DNA of 64,000 bases from Desulfuromusa kysingii (GCF_900107645.1 NZ_FNQN01000002.1:1-64000), one strand, 5' to 3'; positions 46,924 through 56,129 are shown, counted from the first letter of the stretch. Notes: a model not told the origin generated them from the letters alone. Made by a program: numbers and translations.

Positions 46924-47831
46924 TGCAACGCCCTCCAGGCAAGCAGGGTTACAGCAACGACCACCATAATCAGATTGATCTCCCAAGAATAAGGTCTGAA
47001 TATCCTCCAAGGAGAGGATTTCAATTCCCGGGTTGTATCCTTGACTGCACGGAGGACAATCTTGCGGTCAATCCTCCTGACCCCTTTTCCATAACCAGCT
47101 AACATCGACTTATGGGCGAGCAGATTAATCATTCGAGGGACACCATAACTGGCTCGATGCAACAATCTGACAGCTCCGGGAGTGAATAAACTTTGACCAT
47201 CAAACCCGGCAATCTGAAGGCGATGATCAAGGTAAGCTGATAATTCCTGCGGATGCAAAGTTGTCAAAGTGTAGGAAAATGTGATCCGTTGTCTGAGTTG
47301 ACGCAAGTTATCTTCAGCGAGTCGCTGTTCAAATTCAGGCTGTGCAAAGAAGAAGATATGCAATAATTTTTCTTTTTCTGTCTCTAAATTGCTTAACAGA
47401 CGTAACGCTTCTAAACTTCGATGTGGCATCGCCTGTGCTTCGTCAATGAGAACCACCAACGGCCGCTGCATTTTTCTCAATCGCACCAACTCGGCAAAAA
47501 TCCCCTGACAGAGTTGCTGTAAAGAGGCCTCTTCAGGAAGATCAAGTTGAAGATCATGAGTGATGGCCTGGTAGAGTTCCAATGGGGTCAATAACGGATT
47601 CGGCAGATAAGCGATAGCGCAATCTTCTTGTAACAACTTCAACAACTGACGACAAAGGAGGGTCTTCCCGGTACCAACCTCGCCGCTGACATGGACAAAC
47701 CCTTCACCGTTACGTAGGGCTATCAACAACACATTCAATGCTTCTTGATGACCGCTATAACGGTAAAAGTATTCCGTATCCGGCGTCAGAGAAAAAGGTT
47801 TCTCTTTGAGACCATAGAACTGTTCATACAT
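46920..47831 (-). CDS. mshM: MSHA biogenesis ATPase MshM (ExeA-like)
   Basis: A 303-residue AAA+ ATPase with MYEQFYGLKEKPFSLTPDTE at the N-terminus, the classic ExeA/GspA/MshM opening. Walker A is GEVGTGKT (50-57) and Walker B VVLIDEAQAM. A C-terminal membrane helix (LIMVVVAVTLLAW) anchors it. With MshN it probably acts like the ExeA-ExeB pair in secretin placement. ATG with AGGACA upstream; mshL ends 17 nt before it. Confidence 0.94.
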   Translation of the reverse strand: MYEQFYGLKEKPFSLTPDTEYFYRYSGHQEALNVLLIALRNGEGFVHVSGEVGTGKTLLCRQLLKLLQEDCAIAYLPNPLLTPLELYQAITHDLQLDLPEEASLQQLCQGIFAELVRLRKMQRPLVVLIDEAQAMPHRSLEALRLLSNLETEKEKLLHIFFFAQPEFEQRLAEDNLRQLRQRITFSYTLTTLHPQELSAYLDHRLQIAGFDGQSLFTPGAVRLLHRASYGVPRMINLLAHKSMLAGYGKGVRRIDRKIVLRAVKDTTRELKSSPWRIFRPYSWEINLIMVVVAVTLLAWRALQ

Positions 47832-47848
47832 ACAGTTGTCCTGTTGGA

Positions 47849-49561
47849 CTAAAATTGCCGCCAGTTCTGCTGAAACTTAGGAGAGATCTGGTTAACCCTT
47901 TGCCTTGATACATCCAAACTGCGTTGCCAGTCATCGGGACTGACGATTACCTGAGGACGAAGCAGAATCACCAACTCGCTTTTACGTGAAACCGACTTGG
48001 TATGGCGAAAGAGTGCTCCAACTCCCGGAATATCGCTCAACAGAGGAACCCCAGATTCCTCCTTTTCAGTGTTGTCCTTCATTAAGCCACCAATGACAAC
48101 TAATTGGCCGCTGTTTGCATAAACGACACTGTCGGATTCACGGATAGTACTGTAGGCCACAGGAATGCTTTGATTCACCCCAAATGCATTAATTTGCTTG
48201 TTTTGATCGACAACTTCACTGACAGTTGGGTGGATGTGCAGGGTAATCCTGCCTTGGGCATCAATCTGCGGGGTCACATCAAGGGCAATCCCAGAAAAAA
48301 ACGGGGTCAAAGTGATATCATTGGAACTGGTTGTTGTCGTCCCGGTGTTGGTGTCACTGGAGATATCGGTGACAAAATATTCATCAGAACCAACCTTAAT
48401 CACTGCTTTCTGATTATTGATGGTTGAAATCCGCGGGCTGGATAAAACCTGAACATCCCCCTGGCTCTCCAACATCTCGACAAAACCCTGAAAATCATTA
48501 AAATTTAAAGCAAGGCTGAAAACACCACCAAAGGAAAGTGAGTCCAATCCATCCTGCAACACATCCCCCGGAGTTAGATTGCCACTATTCCCTTCGCTTT
48601 CAGAATAACCACTATCAAACACACTACCACCACCGGTTTGTCCCGCAAGGATACTCTTGCCGCTACCAGGTTCTCCGAGTACGGCCCAATTGATGCCACT
48701 CTGAAAACCGTCGGAGAGACTTACTTCTATAACTTTAGCTTCAATAACAACCTGGCGTTGCAGATTGTTCTGGATCGTCTTGAGATATTCTCCAACCAAG
48801 CGCAATTCATCAGGCATGGCAACAACAGCGACAACACTTGCTTGAGGTTGGACGACAACCTTTCGGCCATCTTCACTGCCGACCAAGTTCTGAATTGCAC
48901 CGCGCAGTTCCGTCCAGAAATCGGCCGTTGATTCAGTGTCAATCTGGCTGCCAGAAGTCGATCCATTATTGCTGTTGTTATTATTGTCATCCGTATCAGA
49001 GTCATTGGATTGAGTCACCTGCCCGGAACTTACACGGGTCTGTGACATCCCAGAACGGACCAGATTGAGATAGTTAACTTGAAACGTTTGCGTCTGCAAT
49101 CCTGCCGGCATCACCTGATAAATATTACCGGTCTGAAAATAGGGATAACCATAGACGTTATGAATGACCTGAAGAACTTCCTCAATCGTTGTATTTTTCA
49201 GATCGACACTTATCTCACCAGCAACATCGGGATGAACAACCATATTGATCGGACTGCCTTCAACCAAACTCATAAAGAAATCACGAGCGGCCACCTGACT
49301 TGCGGCAATATCAAAACGTACGGCATCCTGCATAGCGTTAGGCATCAGCATTTGCCCGTCGGGAATCAAAGCTGAGCTGATTTCAGGAGGGAGGGGGGGG
49401 ACTTCTGGCTTGGCCTCCAGCGTCCCAGGCTCTTCCAACGTCTGATTGATCGCCTCTATTGGCAATCCCCCCCGTGGAGAAGGTGCACAGCCGGCAAAAA
49501 CCAGCAAACAAAACATGGCGGCAATCGTTATCCGACATCGGTGGAATGAAAACATTTTCAC
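47849..49561 (-). CDS. mshL: MSHA outer-membrane secretin MshL
   Basis: Outer-membrane pore for the pilus, 570 residues. It is a lipoprotein (LVFAGC, Cys 25). N-terminal domain with SVDLKNTTIEEVLQVIHNVY (STN/N0-like), an N1 domain, a Ser/Asn/Asp linker (about 180-205) and the C-terminal secretin domain with VQVLSSPRISTINNQKAVIKVG, TPQIDAQGRITLHIHPTVSE and GGLMKDNTEKEESGVPLLSD. GTG start at 49561 overlaps mshK by 4 nt, with GGGAG upstream. Confidence 0.94.
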   Translation of the reverse strand: MKMFSFHRCRITIAAMFCLLVFAGCAPSPRGGLPIEAINQTLEEPGTLEAKPEVPPLPPEISSALIPDGQMLMPNAMQDAVRFDIAASQVAARDFFMSLVEGSPINMVVHPDVAGEISVDLKNTTIEEVLQVIHNVYGYPYFQTGNIYQVMPAGLQTQTFQVNYLNLVRSGMSQTRVSSGQVTQSNDSDTDDNNNNSNNGSTSGSQIDTESTADFWTELRGAIQNLVGSEDGRKVVVQPQASVVAVVAMPDELRLVGEYLKTIQNNLQRQVVIEAKVIEVSLSDGFQSGINWAVLGEPGSGKSILAGQTGGGSVFDSGYSESEGNSGNLTPGDVLQDGLDSLSFGGVFSLALNFNDFQGFVEMLESQGDVQVLSSPRISTINNQKAVIKVGSDEYFVTDISSDTNTGTTTTSSNDITLTPFFSGIALDVTPQIDAQGRITLHIHPTVSEVVDQNKQINAFGVNQSIPVAYSTIRESDSVVYANSGQLVVIGGLMKDNTEKEESGVPLLSDIPGVGALFRHTKSVSRKSELVILLRPQVIVSPDDWQRSLDVSRQRVNQISPKFQQNWRQF

Positions 49562-49953
49562 AGTTTGCTCCCTTTTCCGGTCCCCTTGTTGATTAACACC
49601 TTCTTCAAACCTGTTCCAGCCCGGCGCAGCACAAGTTGTCCCTGCTTATTTTTTAAAGTCACCCGATCCGCATGAATCTGCACTAGTTCATAACCCTCTA
49701 GCCGTTCACCGACTTGCAGTGATTCCCCGTTGATCACTGCAATTGCACGGTCTTGAGAGGTCAGCACCGCGGTCAATTGCCAGTCTCGCGTCTGCGCTTG
49801 AACCGCCCCCTTGGTGGCGGGAAGTTTACTGGCCTGCACCTCATAGTCGACGGGTCGCATCGGGTCAACAAACTGGTCTGCCAATACGGTAAAACTGCCG
49901 CCGGAAAAACTTAACAGGACTAGTATCAACAGGACTCTATTCACTCTAGCCAC
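49558..49953 (-). CDS. mshK: MSHA biogenesis protein MshK
   Basis: A 131-residue periplasmic protein: signal peptide (VLLILVLLSFSGGSFTVLA), DPMRPVDYEV motif, then the small beta domain LTAVLTSQDRAIAVINGESL and ERLEGYELVQIHADRVTLKN, similar to PilP/GspC-type domains. Likely pilot or connector of the secretin. Start set at GTG 49953 (GGAGGG 9 nt upstream); TTG 49956 and GTG 49944 are also possible. It overlaps mshJ by 8 nt. Confidence 0.85.
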   Translation of the reverse strand: MARVNRVLLILVLLSFSGGSFTVLADQFVDPMRPVDYEVQASKLPATKGAVQAQTRDWQLTAVLTSQDRAIAVINGESLQVGERLEGYELVQIHADRVTLKNKQGQLVLRRAGTGLKKVLINKGTGKGSKL

Positions 49954-50608
49954 CAATCCAGCCCTCCGTTAAACTCAGAGTATAAACTTGCAAGCGGACT
50001 GTGGCTTGTGGATAGTCTTCTGATATGACTTCCACCTCTTCCCAGACCATAGAGCGCGGCAATTCTTCAAGCTGGTGTAAATATTTCAACAGAGTTAAAT
50101 AATCACCAGAAAATTCAAGCTGCAATCGGTGCCGGTAGAGGGTTGGCGTTTCGACAGCTTCAGCCCCCTGCTCGTTCAGTTCCAATAATTCTGGAGCCAG
50201 ATTTTCCAAACTCAACAGTTGTAATTTTTTCTGCTGGGTCAGCAGATCTTTTAATAATCCCGGCATTTCTTGCGGTGCAACAAGATTGACAATATTATTT
50301 TTAAGTTGTTGCTGAAGCCTTGTGGCTTCCTGCTCCAGAACATCGAGTCGGAGCAAATTTTGTTGGTCTGGGTCATGATCGACCCGCCCCAGAATTTCAC
50401 CTTTACGGTTTTTCAGCTCGGCCAAATCCATGGTCAATTTATTCTGGATCCGCTGTGCCGCTTCTTTCTGCTGCGAAAATGGCGACAATATTAACAGATT
50501 GAATAGAAACATGAGGAGGACAACAGCAGCGACCAACAAAGCAACACGCTCCCGTTGGGGGCGGTGGTCATACCACTGCAATAAAGAAAAAGAGGTCTGT
50601 GTTGTCAT
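49946..50608 (-). CDS. mshJ: MSHA biogenesis protein MshJ (PilO/GspM-like)
   Basis: A 220-residue inner-membrane protein with a short cytoplasmic start, a membrane helix (about 23-43: VALLVAAVVLLMFLFNLLIL), a coiled coil and a C-terminal ferredoxin-like domain (HRLQLEFSGDYLTLLKYLHQLE). Fits PilO/MshJ in size and order. Its ATG overlaps the mshI2 stop by 4 nt. Confidence 0.88.
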   Translation of the reverse strand: MTTQTSFSLLQWYDHRPQRERVALLVAAVVLLMFLFNLLILSPFSQQKEAAQRIQNKLTMDLAELKNRKGEILGRVDHDPDQQNLLRLDVLEQEATRLQQQLKNNIVNLVAPQEMPGLLKDLLTQQKKLQLLSLENLAPELLELNEQGAEAVETPTLYRHRLQLEFSGDYLTLLKYLHQLEELPRSMVWEEVEVISEDYPQATVRLQVYTLSLTEGWIGG

Positions 50609-51210
50609 CGCGCCCTCCCCTTCACAGAATCAAGCTCAAAGTCGATCAGATGCCCCCGATCTTGTATCCTCTTCAGTTGCAGATGAGAGAACACCTGTCC
50701 AGCAAAAATATTTTTTTCCCCGAGAAGATGGAGATACTCTGGCACTTTTTCAGCCGTCAATGCACTCCCTGAGAGTTGCACCTCCCGCCCCGCCTGCAAC
50801 AGGCTGACCCGGCGCAACCAAAGACCTTTTTGGGGATAACGGGCTAATCCTTCGAGCGAGGCAAGAATATTTTTATTTTGCTGCTGATCCTGCTCTGAAA
50901 AATAAGCCAAGGCTTGCCGTTGACCGAGAATTGATCCCTCAACGCTCCTAATTTTTGCAGCGAGGAGAACATCCGGCTTCCGCACAGGGTATTGTTCTTC
51001 CAGTTCTGCGACCTGTTGAGCAAGGTCTTGTTGCTGCTGCCGCAAACCATCAATGCGCTCATCGAGTTGATTCACCTGCCAATAACAATACAGCCCAATT
51101 AATCCCAGACAGACAACAAAGAGAATCAACAGGACACTGACCTGACGGCTGCGAAAGGGCTCCGGTCGATCAATCAAGATATCCTGATAGAGGTTAATCT
51201 GCTGCCGCAT
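50605..51210 (-). CDS. mshI2: MSHA biogenesis protein MshI2 (PilN-like)
   Basis: A 201-residue protein that starts with RQQINLYQDILIDRPEPF, the PilN-type cytoplasmic peptide (INL motif) that contacts the PilM-like protein. A membrane helix (about 26-46) and coiled coil follow, then a small beta domain (GLWLRRVSLLQAGREVQLSG). ATG overlaps the mshI stop by 1 nt (TAATG). Confidence 0.88.
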   Translation of the reverse strand: MRQQINLYQDILIDRPEPFRSRQVSVLLILFVVCLGLIGLYCYWQVNQLDERIDGLRQQQQDLAQQVAELEEQYPVRKPDVLLAAKIRSVEGSILGQRQALAYFSEQDQQQNKNILASLEGLARYPQKGLWLRRVSLLQAGREVQLSGSALTAEKVPEYLHLLGEKNIFAGQVFSHLQLKRIQDRGHLIDFELDSVKGRAR

Positions 51211-52154
51211 TAATTATTCTCCTGCCGCAAAGCGCCACCAATTGCGAAAAGGCATCGATTAAGTTCGATCTGTTGGCTACCTTCAGGAACCTCCAAGATA
51301 TTTTCGAAGCTGAAAGCCTCAACATTTACACTCAAATATTCATTCAGAGAGTGGACAACTTCGGGGATCTCGTTCTGCGTTTGCGCGACCAGTAGACGGG
51401 ACACCAACGGCAGGTGAAAATTACTCTCGCAATAATCGAAAGAGCGCTGAATCTCCAAAACAATGGAGTCTATCTGCTCTGCCAATGCTTCATCATCCTG
51501 CTTCGAAACGGCCAATAAATCATCCATACCAATGCTGAGCCAACGCACTAAATAAAGGGTGCCGTCACGGACAATCACCAATACGCCGTTATGCTTCAAC
51601 AACAATAGAACTGCCAAACCACGCTCATCCTCAGTAAATAATTCACAGATATTCCGCAAAGAAAACTCAGGGATGTCGATCGCAGAAATGGCCAACCCGC
51701 TCTGTTTGGATATTGCAAGCCATTGACGTAATATTTGTTGCTGTGCCGATACAGCATAGAGGGCAGGTTTCTTTTCACTACTGAAGGGTTCAACCTCAAA
51801 CAGATCGATAACAGCATCTGCCGCTGGATAATCAAGGCGCTCACTTATTTTCCAGCGTACAGCATCGCGCTGTTCAGCTTTGGGGATTTCAGCGACATCG
51901 ACTTGCATAAGTTGGTAGGAATCGGCAGGGAGGATGATAACAGCGGGAGATTTTTTCAGGTCTGTTTCGCGAACTTGCTGCTCCAAATAATGCTGACGAT
52001 CTGCAGAAACAGAGGAGGAATAAAAACTGGCCTGCTGCAAAGTCGCTCGCCCGGCCTTATCTCTCTTAACACTGGCAAAGGAGAGGCCGTCGGACTCTGA
52101 AGAGACACAAACACAGACATCAGTCTTTCGCTTTTTCCCTTTAAAAAGTCCCAG
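51210..52154 (-). CDS. mshI: MSHA biogenesis protein MshI (PilM-like), CTG start
   Basis: Cytoplasmic actin-like platform protein of about 314 residues. The frame from the nearest ordinary start (TTG at 52040, no Shine-Dalgarno) would lose 38 residues. Upstream of it the frame stays open and reads LGLFKGKKRKTDVCVCVSSE, an expected MshI/PilM opening. A perfect AAGGAGG (52162-52168) lies 7 nt before the CTG at 52154, so translation probably starts at this rare codon. Body includes AVRWKISERLDYPAADAVID and SIVLEIQRSFDYCES. First gene of the operon; no mshH precedes it. Confidence 0.85.
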   Translation of the reverse strand: MGLFKGKKRKTDVCVCVSSESDGLSFASVKRDKAGRATLQQASFYSSSVSADRQHYLEQQVRETDLKKSPAVIILPADSYQLMQVDVAEIPKAEQRDAVRWKISERLDYPAADAVIDLFEVEPFSSEKKPALYAVSAQQQILRQWLAISKQSGLAISAIDIPEFSLRNICELFTEDERGLAVLLLLKHNGVLVIVRDGTLYLVRWLSIGMDDLLAVSKQDDEALAEQIDSIVLEIQRSFDYCESNFHLPLVSRLLVAQTQNEIPEVVHSLNEYLSVNVEAFSFENILEVPEGSQQIELNRCLFAIGGALRQENN

Positions 52155-52234
52155 AGTGAAGCCTCCTTAAAATGATTTTTTTGTAATTACTAATGTTTTG
52201 GCAAATTAAACATCATTATCAAACAATTATCAAC

Positions 52235-52264
52235 AAAAAAAAGACAGCCAAAGCTGTCTTTTTT
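52235..52264. terminator. Bidirectional terminator after the peroxiredoxin gene
   Basis: AAAAAAGACAGC (52237-52248) pairs with GCTGTCTTTTTT (52253-52264) across CAAA. On the reverse strand it ends the peroxiredoxin transcript 48 nt after its stop and isolates the msh operon that begins downstream. Confidence 0.92.
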
Positions 52265-52311
52265 CTAAAACAATAGTTATAACTACTTGGTAACTGTAGT
52301 TTTTTATTTCT

Positions 52312-52914
52312 TTAAAGCTTGCTCGCCTGTTCTGCCAGATAAGAAGAGACACCATCACCGTCTGCAACCATCCCTTTATCGCCTTTGTTCCACCCTGCGG
52401 GACAGACCTCGCCGTACTGTTCATGGAATTGTACCGCATCAACCATCCGCAGCATTTCATCAATATTCCGCCCCAGTGGCAGGTCATTGACCACTTGATG
52501 GCGGACGATCCCCTCTTTATCAATCAGGAAAGAACCACGCAAAGCAACTCCATCAGGCTCAAACTCCACATCATAATCACGACAGATCTGATGCTTCACA
52601 TCGGCAACCAACGGATATTTGACAGCACCAATGCCACCATCGTCAATCGGGGTGTTACGCCATGCAGCATGAGTAAACTGAGAATCGATGGAACAACCGA
52701 CAACCTGAACATTCCGCGCCTCAAATTCTGCAATCCGGTGACTAAAAGCGATAAGTTCAGTTGGACACACAAAGGTGAAATCAAGGGGGTAAAAAAACAG
52801 AACAATATATTTCCCTTGATAATCAGACAGACTAAAATTGTCATTCATAGTGCCATCAGCCATCACTGCAGGGGCATTGACTTGCGGGGCTTCTTTTCCA
52901 ACCAGTACACTCAT
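52312..52914 (-). CDS. Typical 2-Cys peroxiredoxin (AhpC/TSA family)
   Basis: Reduces hydrogen peroxide and alkyl peroxides. The 200-residue product has the peroxidatic Cys in FTFVCPTELIAFSHR and the resolving Cys in YGEVCPAGWNKGD, the two-site VCP pair of Prx1/AhpC enzymes. ATG with AAAGGAG upstream and a good sigma-70 promoter. An oxidative-stress role fits an anaerobe; no reductase gene (ahpF) is adjacent. Confidence 0.95.
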   Translation of the reverse strand: MSVLVGKEAPQVNAPAVMADGTMNDNFSLSDYQGKYIVLFFYPLDFTFVCPTELIAFSHRIAEFEARNVQVVGCSIDSQFTHAAWRNTPIDDGGIGAVKYPLVADVKHQICRDYDVEFEPDGVALRGSFLIDKEGIVRHQVVNDLPLGRNIDEMLRMVDAVQFHEQYGEVCPAGWNKGDKGMVADGDGVSSYLAEQASKL

Positions 52915-52960
52915 TCTCGAACTCCTTTAATTTTTATTGTTTAAAAGTTGTTGCGTGGGT

Positions 52961-52988
52961 ATTTTAGCAACTAAAGATAACCTGTCAA
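52961..52988 (-). promoter_or_regulatory. Sigma-70 promoter of the peroxiredoxin gene
   Basis: On the reverse strand TTGACA (52983-52988) and TAAAAT (52961-52966) with a 16-bp spacer, giving a start about 40 nt before the ATG at 52914. Confidence 0.7.
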
Positions 52989-53007
52989 GTAATTATTACT
53001 ACTTTAG

Positions 53008-53907
53008 TTATTTCTTGCGGCTACGGGGATGACACTGATCATAAACATCACTCAGATGGGTAAAACTGACTTTGGTGTATTTTTGCGTGGTTGACAAAGA
53101 GACGTGCCCCAACAACTCCTGAATGACTCGCAGATCTGCGCCCGCATCAAGCAAATGAGTAGCAAATGAATGGCGTAACGCATGGGGAGTCACATCCGTC
53201 GGCAAACCAAACTGCCGCAGACGTTTCTTTAAATTACGCTGAACGCTGCGAGGCGTGAGACGCCCTCCGCGGTGGTTAAGAAACAGAGGAGCATCTGGAT
53301 TGATACGTCCCCGTTCGTTAAAATAATGTTGTAACGCCATAAGAGCCTGCCGGCCAATGGGCAAAATTCGTTCCTTTCCCCCTTTGCCGAGGACCCGAAC
53401 TTGATGATTATCAAGGTCAACAGAGTCATAATCAAGGGCAGTCAACTCTCCAACCCGCAGACCACAAGAATAGGTGAGTTCCAAAATCGCCAAATCTCGT
53501 AACACCAATAGGCGTTGCCCGTCTGGAGAAACGTCAAGCAGCTGACCGACCTGCTCAGCACTCAACACTTTTGGCAGGTACTGTTGCCGTTTTGGAGACG
53601 ACAAGGAATCAACGGCAGACTCAGCCAGCACTCCCTCGCGCTTGAGATAGCGAAAAAACACTTTGATTGCTGACAATTTTCGGGCAAGACTGGTTCGAAC
53701 ACAGGTCTTTTGCAGATGGGCAAGGTATTGTCGCATCAACAAGCGATCCACCCGCTCCAAACAGCCTAATGGATTCTGTGGATCTTCAGATTTCTGCAGA
53801 AAGCTCTGGAATTGACCGAGATCACGCATATACGCCTCCACTGTTCTTGAGGCGAGGTTACGTTCAACAATCAGGTGTTGTTTAAATTTCTTTAAATGCT
53901 CTTCCAC
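53008..53907 (-). CDS. xerC: Tyrosine recombinase XerC
   Basis: Site-specific recombinase that resolves chromosome dimers at dif with XerD. The 299-residue product has a SAM-like core-binding domain (ERNLASRTVEAYMRDLGQF) and the catalytic set Arg (CGLRVGELTAL), Lys (GKGGKERILP), His-x-x-Arg (HALRHSFATHLL), His (LLGHVSLSTT) and Tyr (QKYTKVSF). GTG at 53907 (after GTGGGA) gives the usual XerC length; the frame is open to 53964. The set of active residues is complete, and no phage genes are nearby, so it is the housekeeping enzyme. Confidence 0.92.
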   Translation of the reverse strand: MEEHLKKFKQHLIVERNLASRTVEAYMRDLGQFQSFLQKSEDPQNPLGCLERVDRLLMRQYLAHLQKTCVRTSLARKLSAIKVFFRYLKREGVLAESAVDSLSSPKRQQYLPKVLSAEQVGQLLDVSPDGQRLLVLRDLAILELTYSCGLRVGELTALDYDSVDLDNHQVRVLGKGGKERILPIGRQALMALQHYFNERGRINPDAPLFLNHRGGRLTPRSVQRNLKKRLRQFGLPTDVTPHALRHSFATHLLDAGADLRVIQELLGHVSLSTTQKYTKVSFTHLSDVYDQCHPRSRKK

Positions 53908-54061
53908 ACATAAATCCCACTTCGCTACGAAAACCTGAAATGCACTAGCAATTGACGACACCACATCAGCATGACATACTTAAAGCCGCAATGCGAGTCA
54001 GGCAAGGAGTGAGCCTTCTTGGACGCTGACATAAATTTTGTCCCTCTGGAGAAGTCATCAT

Positions 54062-54919
54062 ATGATCACATCCCTGCTATTTTCTCTATTCATTATAGCA
54101 ATTTTGGGATTATTAATATTTGACCTGTTCACTGTTCTTCTCACCTACTGTATCTATTGGTATGAAGTTTCCAATAGCAACACCGGTTTGGCAAAAAAAC
54201 GATTTAGCTGGAGGAACCTGCAACGCGTCATCAGACTGATCATCCCCGAAGTTTTTTTCGATTTTATCACCATTGCAGCAATCCCTGTGGGTTTATTCCG
54301 GAACAAAAACCAAACCCTGCACCGAGGTCAAACTCCAGTGTTGTTACTGCATGGATTATTTGTCAATCAATCCTGCTGGTTATGGTTCAGATGGCAGCTA
54401 AGACAACAAGGCATTCAGAATGTTACCACGATGAACCTGTCCTCGTGGCACAGTGAAGAAGCCCTGACCGAACTCTTAGCAAAAAGGGTGGATGAACTAA
54501 GACATCAGCTGGGCGTCAATAAAATCCATCTGGTTGGCCACTCCATGGGGGGGATCATTGCCCGTAATTATGTGCAACTTCGCGGCGGTCAAGACAAAGT
54601 CGAAAAACTGATTTGCCTCGGATCGCCACATTATGGCTCCAAACTGGCGACATTTTCACTCGACCCGCTCGGCAAGCTGCTGATCCCGGATTCCGACTTT
54701 TTACAGCGACTCAACAATGCACCAAAGCCGGAGAAGACCAAGGTTACCAACATCTATACCAATAAAGACAACATGGTTCTCCCCAACGCAAACAACCATC
54801 TCCCCTGGGGGGAACCTGTAGAACTTAAGAATATGGGACACACCTCGTTGATTTACCGTAAAGCCCCTATAACTGCCACCATAGCTGCCCTCAAAAGAGA
54901 TATCGAACCCGCCACCTAA
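54062..54919 (+). CDS. Membrane-anchored alpha/beta hydrolase (lipase-like)
   Basis: A 285-residue hydrolase with an N-terminal membrane helix (about 2-26: LLFSLFIIAILGLLIFDLF) and the alpha/beta core: oxyanion LLLHGLFVNQSCW, nucleophile GHSMGG (S161), acidic DNMVLPNA and His in KNMGHTSLIY. The pattern is like triacylglycerol lipases and PGAP1-type enzymes. ATG at 54062 with GGAG 9 nt upstream; a TTG at 54038 is also open. Substrate unknown. The next gene follows after 24 nt. Confidence 0.84.
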   Translation: MITSLLFSLFIIAILGLLIFDLFTVLLTYCIYWYEVSNSNTGLAKKRFSWRNLQRVIRLIIPEVFFDFITIAAIPVGLFRNKNQTLHRGQTPVLLLHGLFVNQSCWLWFRWQLRQQGIQNVTTMNLSSWHSEEALTELLAKRVDELRHQLGVNKIHLVGHSMGGIIARNYVQLRGGQDKVEKLICLGSPHYGSKLATFSLDPLGKLLIPDSDFLQRLNNAPKPEKTKVTNIYTNKDNMVLPNANNHLPWGEPVELKNMGHTSLIYRKAPITATIAALKRDIEPAT

Positions 54920-54943
54920 ATTGACTGCAAAGGATTCACCCTC

Positions 54944-56110
54944 TTGACGCAAACGGCCCCCAATGACGCCAGAGTCTCTTTAAAGCAACTCAGTTCCTAT
55001 AATCCGGATGAGACTCTCGCGGCAATGGAAGCCCTGTTACAACCACTGGGAGGGATGTCTGCTTTTGTGAAGCCTGGGGATAAGGTCCTCATCAAACCCA
55101 ACCTGCTATCGGGAAAGTCTCCAGACAAAGCGGTCACAACCCACCCTGAAATTGTCCGTGCCGTCATCAACTTAGCCCAAAAAGCGGGTGGCGATGTAGC
55201 TCTGGGAGATTCTCCCGGCATCGGCAGCCCCGAAAGTGTAGCGCGAAAGAGTGGGATCCTTGCCGTGGTAAAAGAATCAGGGTGTCGCTTTACACCCTTT
55301 GAAACCTCGGTCACAATTCATCCGACGGGTGGAACTTTTCAGCAATTTGAAGTCGCTCAAGAGATTCTCGATGCGGATGTCATCATCAACGTGCCAAAAC
55401 TGAAAACGCACCAGATGATGGGACTAACCTGCGGAGTCAAAAATATGTTTGGCGCTGTGGTTGGCCTGCGTAAACCCCGCCTCCACCTCCAGGCAGGGAC
55501 GGACAAGGCTTTCTTTGCCCTGATGATATTAGAACTCTGCGAAGCGTTGGCTCCGACACTCACGATTGTTGATGCTGTTGTCGGGATGGAAGGGGCAGGT
55601 CCTGGCAGTGGCGACCCGGTTAATATTGGAGCGTTGCTGGCAGGCAGCCACCCCCAGGCGGTGGACACAACGGCAACCGAACTGGTTGGCATGCAAGCGC
55701 ATCAGGTCTGGACTCAACAACAGGCGATCGAAACCGGACGACCCTACACAGACATACACCAGTTAGAACTCTGTGGGGACGCCATACAAGAGCTTAGGGT
55801 GCACCACTTTCACCCGGCAAAAATGACAGATGTTAATTTTGGCCTTAAAGGGGGATTGGAACATTATCTCAAAAAGACCCTGACTGCGCGCCCGGTTGCG
55901 GACCATAATCTTTGCAGACTCTGTAATGATTGTGTGACTCACTGCCCGGCAGACGCGATGAAAATAGAGCATAATCAATTACAAATTGACTACGACTTGT
56001 GTATCCGTTGTTTCTGTTGTCAGGAACTCTGCCCCCATGGGGCACTGAAAACAAAGCAGGGGATGTTGTTACGGCTACTCAACATGATCAACAGGAAAAA
56101 GCACCACTAA
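54944..56110 (+). CDS. DUF362 protein with two [4Fe-4S] ferredoxin motifs
   Basis: A 388-residue protein. The N-terminal 300 residues are DUF362 (KVLIKPNLLSGKSPDKAVTT, GDSPGIGSPES, VPKLKTHQMMGLTCGVKNMFG). The C-terminus has two cluster motifs, CRLCNDCVTHCP (from C324) and CIRCFCCQELCP, with eight Cys for two [4Fe-4S] clusters. Role unknown; redox-linked DUF362 proteins are common in anaerobes. TTG start with AAGGA upstream. Confidence 0.88.
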   Translation: MTQTAPNDARVSLKQLSSYNPDETLAAMEALLQPLGGMSAFVKPGDKVLIKPNLLSGKSPDKAVTTHPEIVRAVINLAQKAGGDVALGDSPGIGSPESVARKSGILAVVKESGCRFTPFETSVTIHPTGGTFQQFEVAQEILDADVIINVPKLKTHQMMGLTCGVKNMFGAVVGLRKPRLHLQAGTDKAFFALMILELCEALAPTLTIVDAVVGMEGAGPGSGDPVNIGALLAGSHPQAVDTTATELVGMQAHQVWTQQQAIETGRPYTDIHQLELCGDAIQELRVHHFHPAKMTDVNFGLKGGLEHYLKKTLTARPVADHNLCRLCNDCVTHCPADAMKIEHNQLQIDYDLCIRCFCCQELCPHGALKTKQGMLLRLLNMINRKKHH

Positions 56111-56129
56111 CAACCAAGGATCTTTGCCA

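Noticed and set aside
53008-53907. Tyrosine recombinase as a sign of a mobile element
   Set aside because: It has the length and residue pattern of housekeeping XerC, and no phage, IS or tRNA-linked att site was seen nearby.
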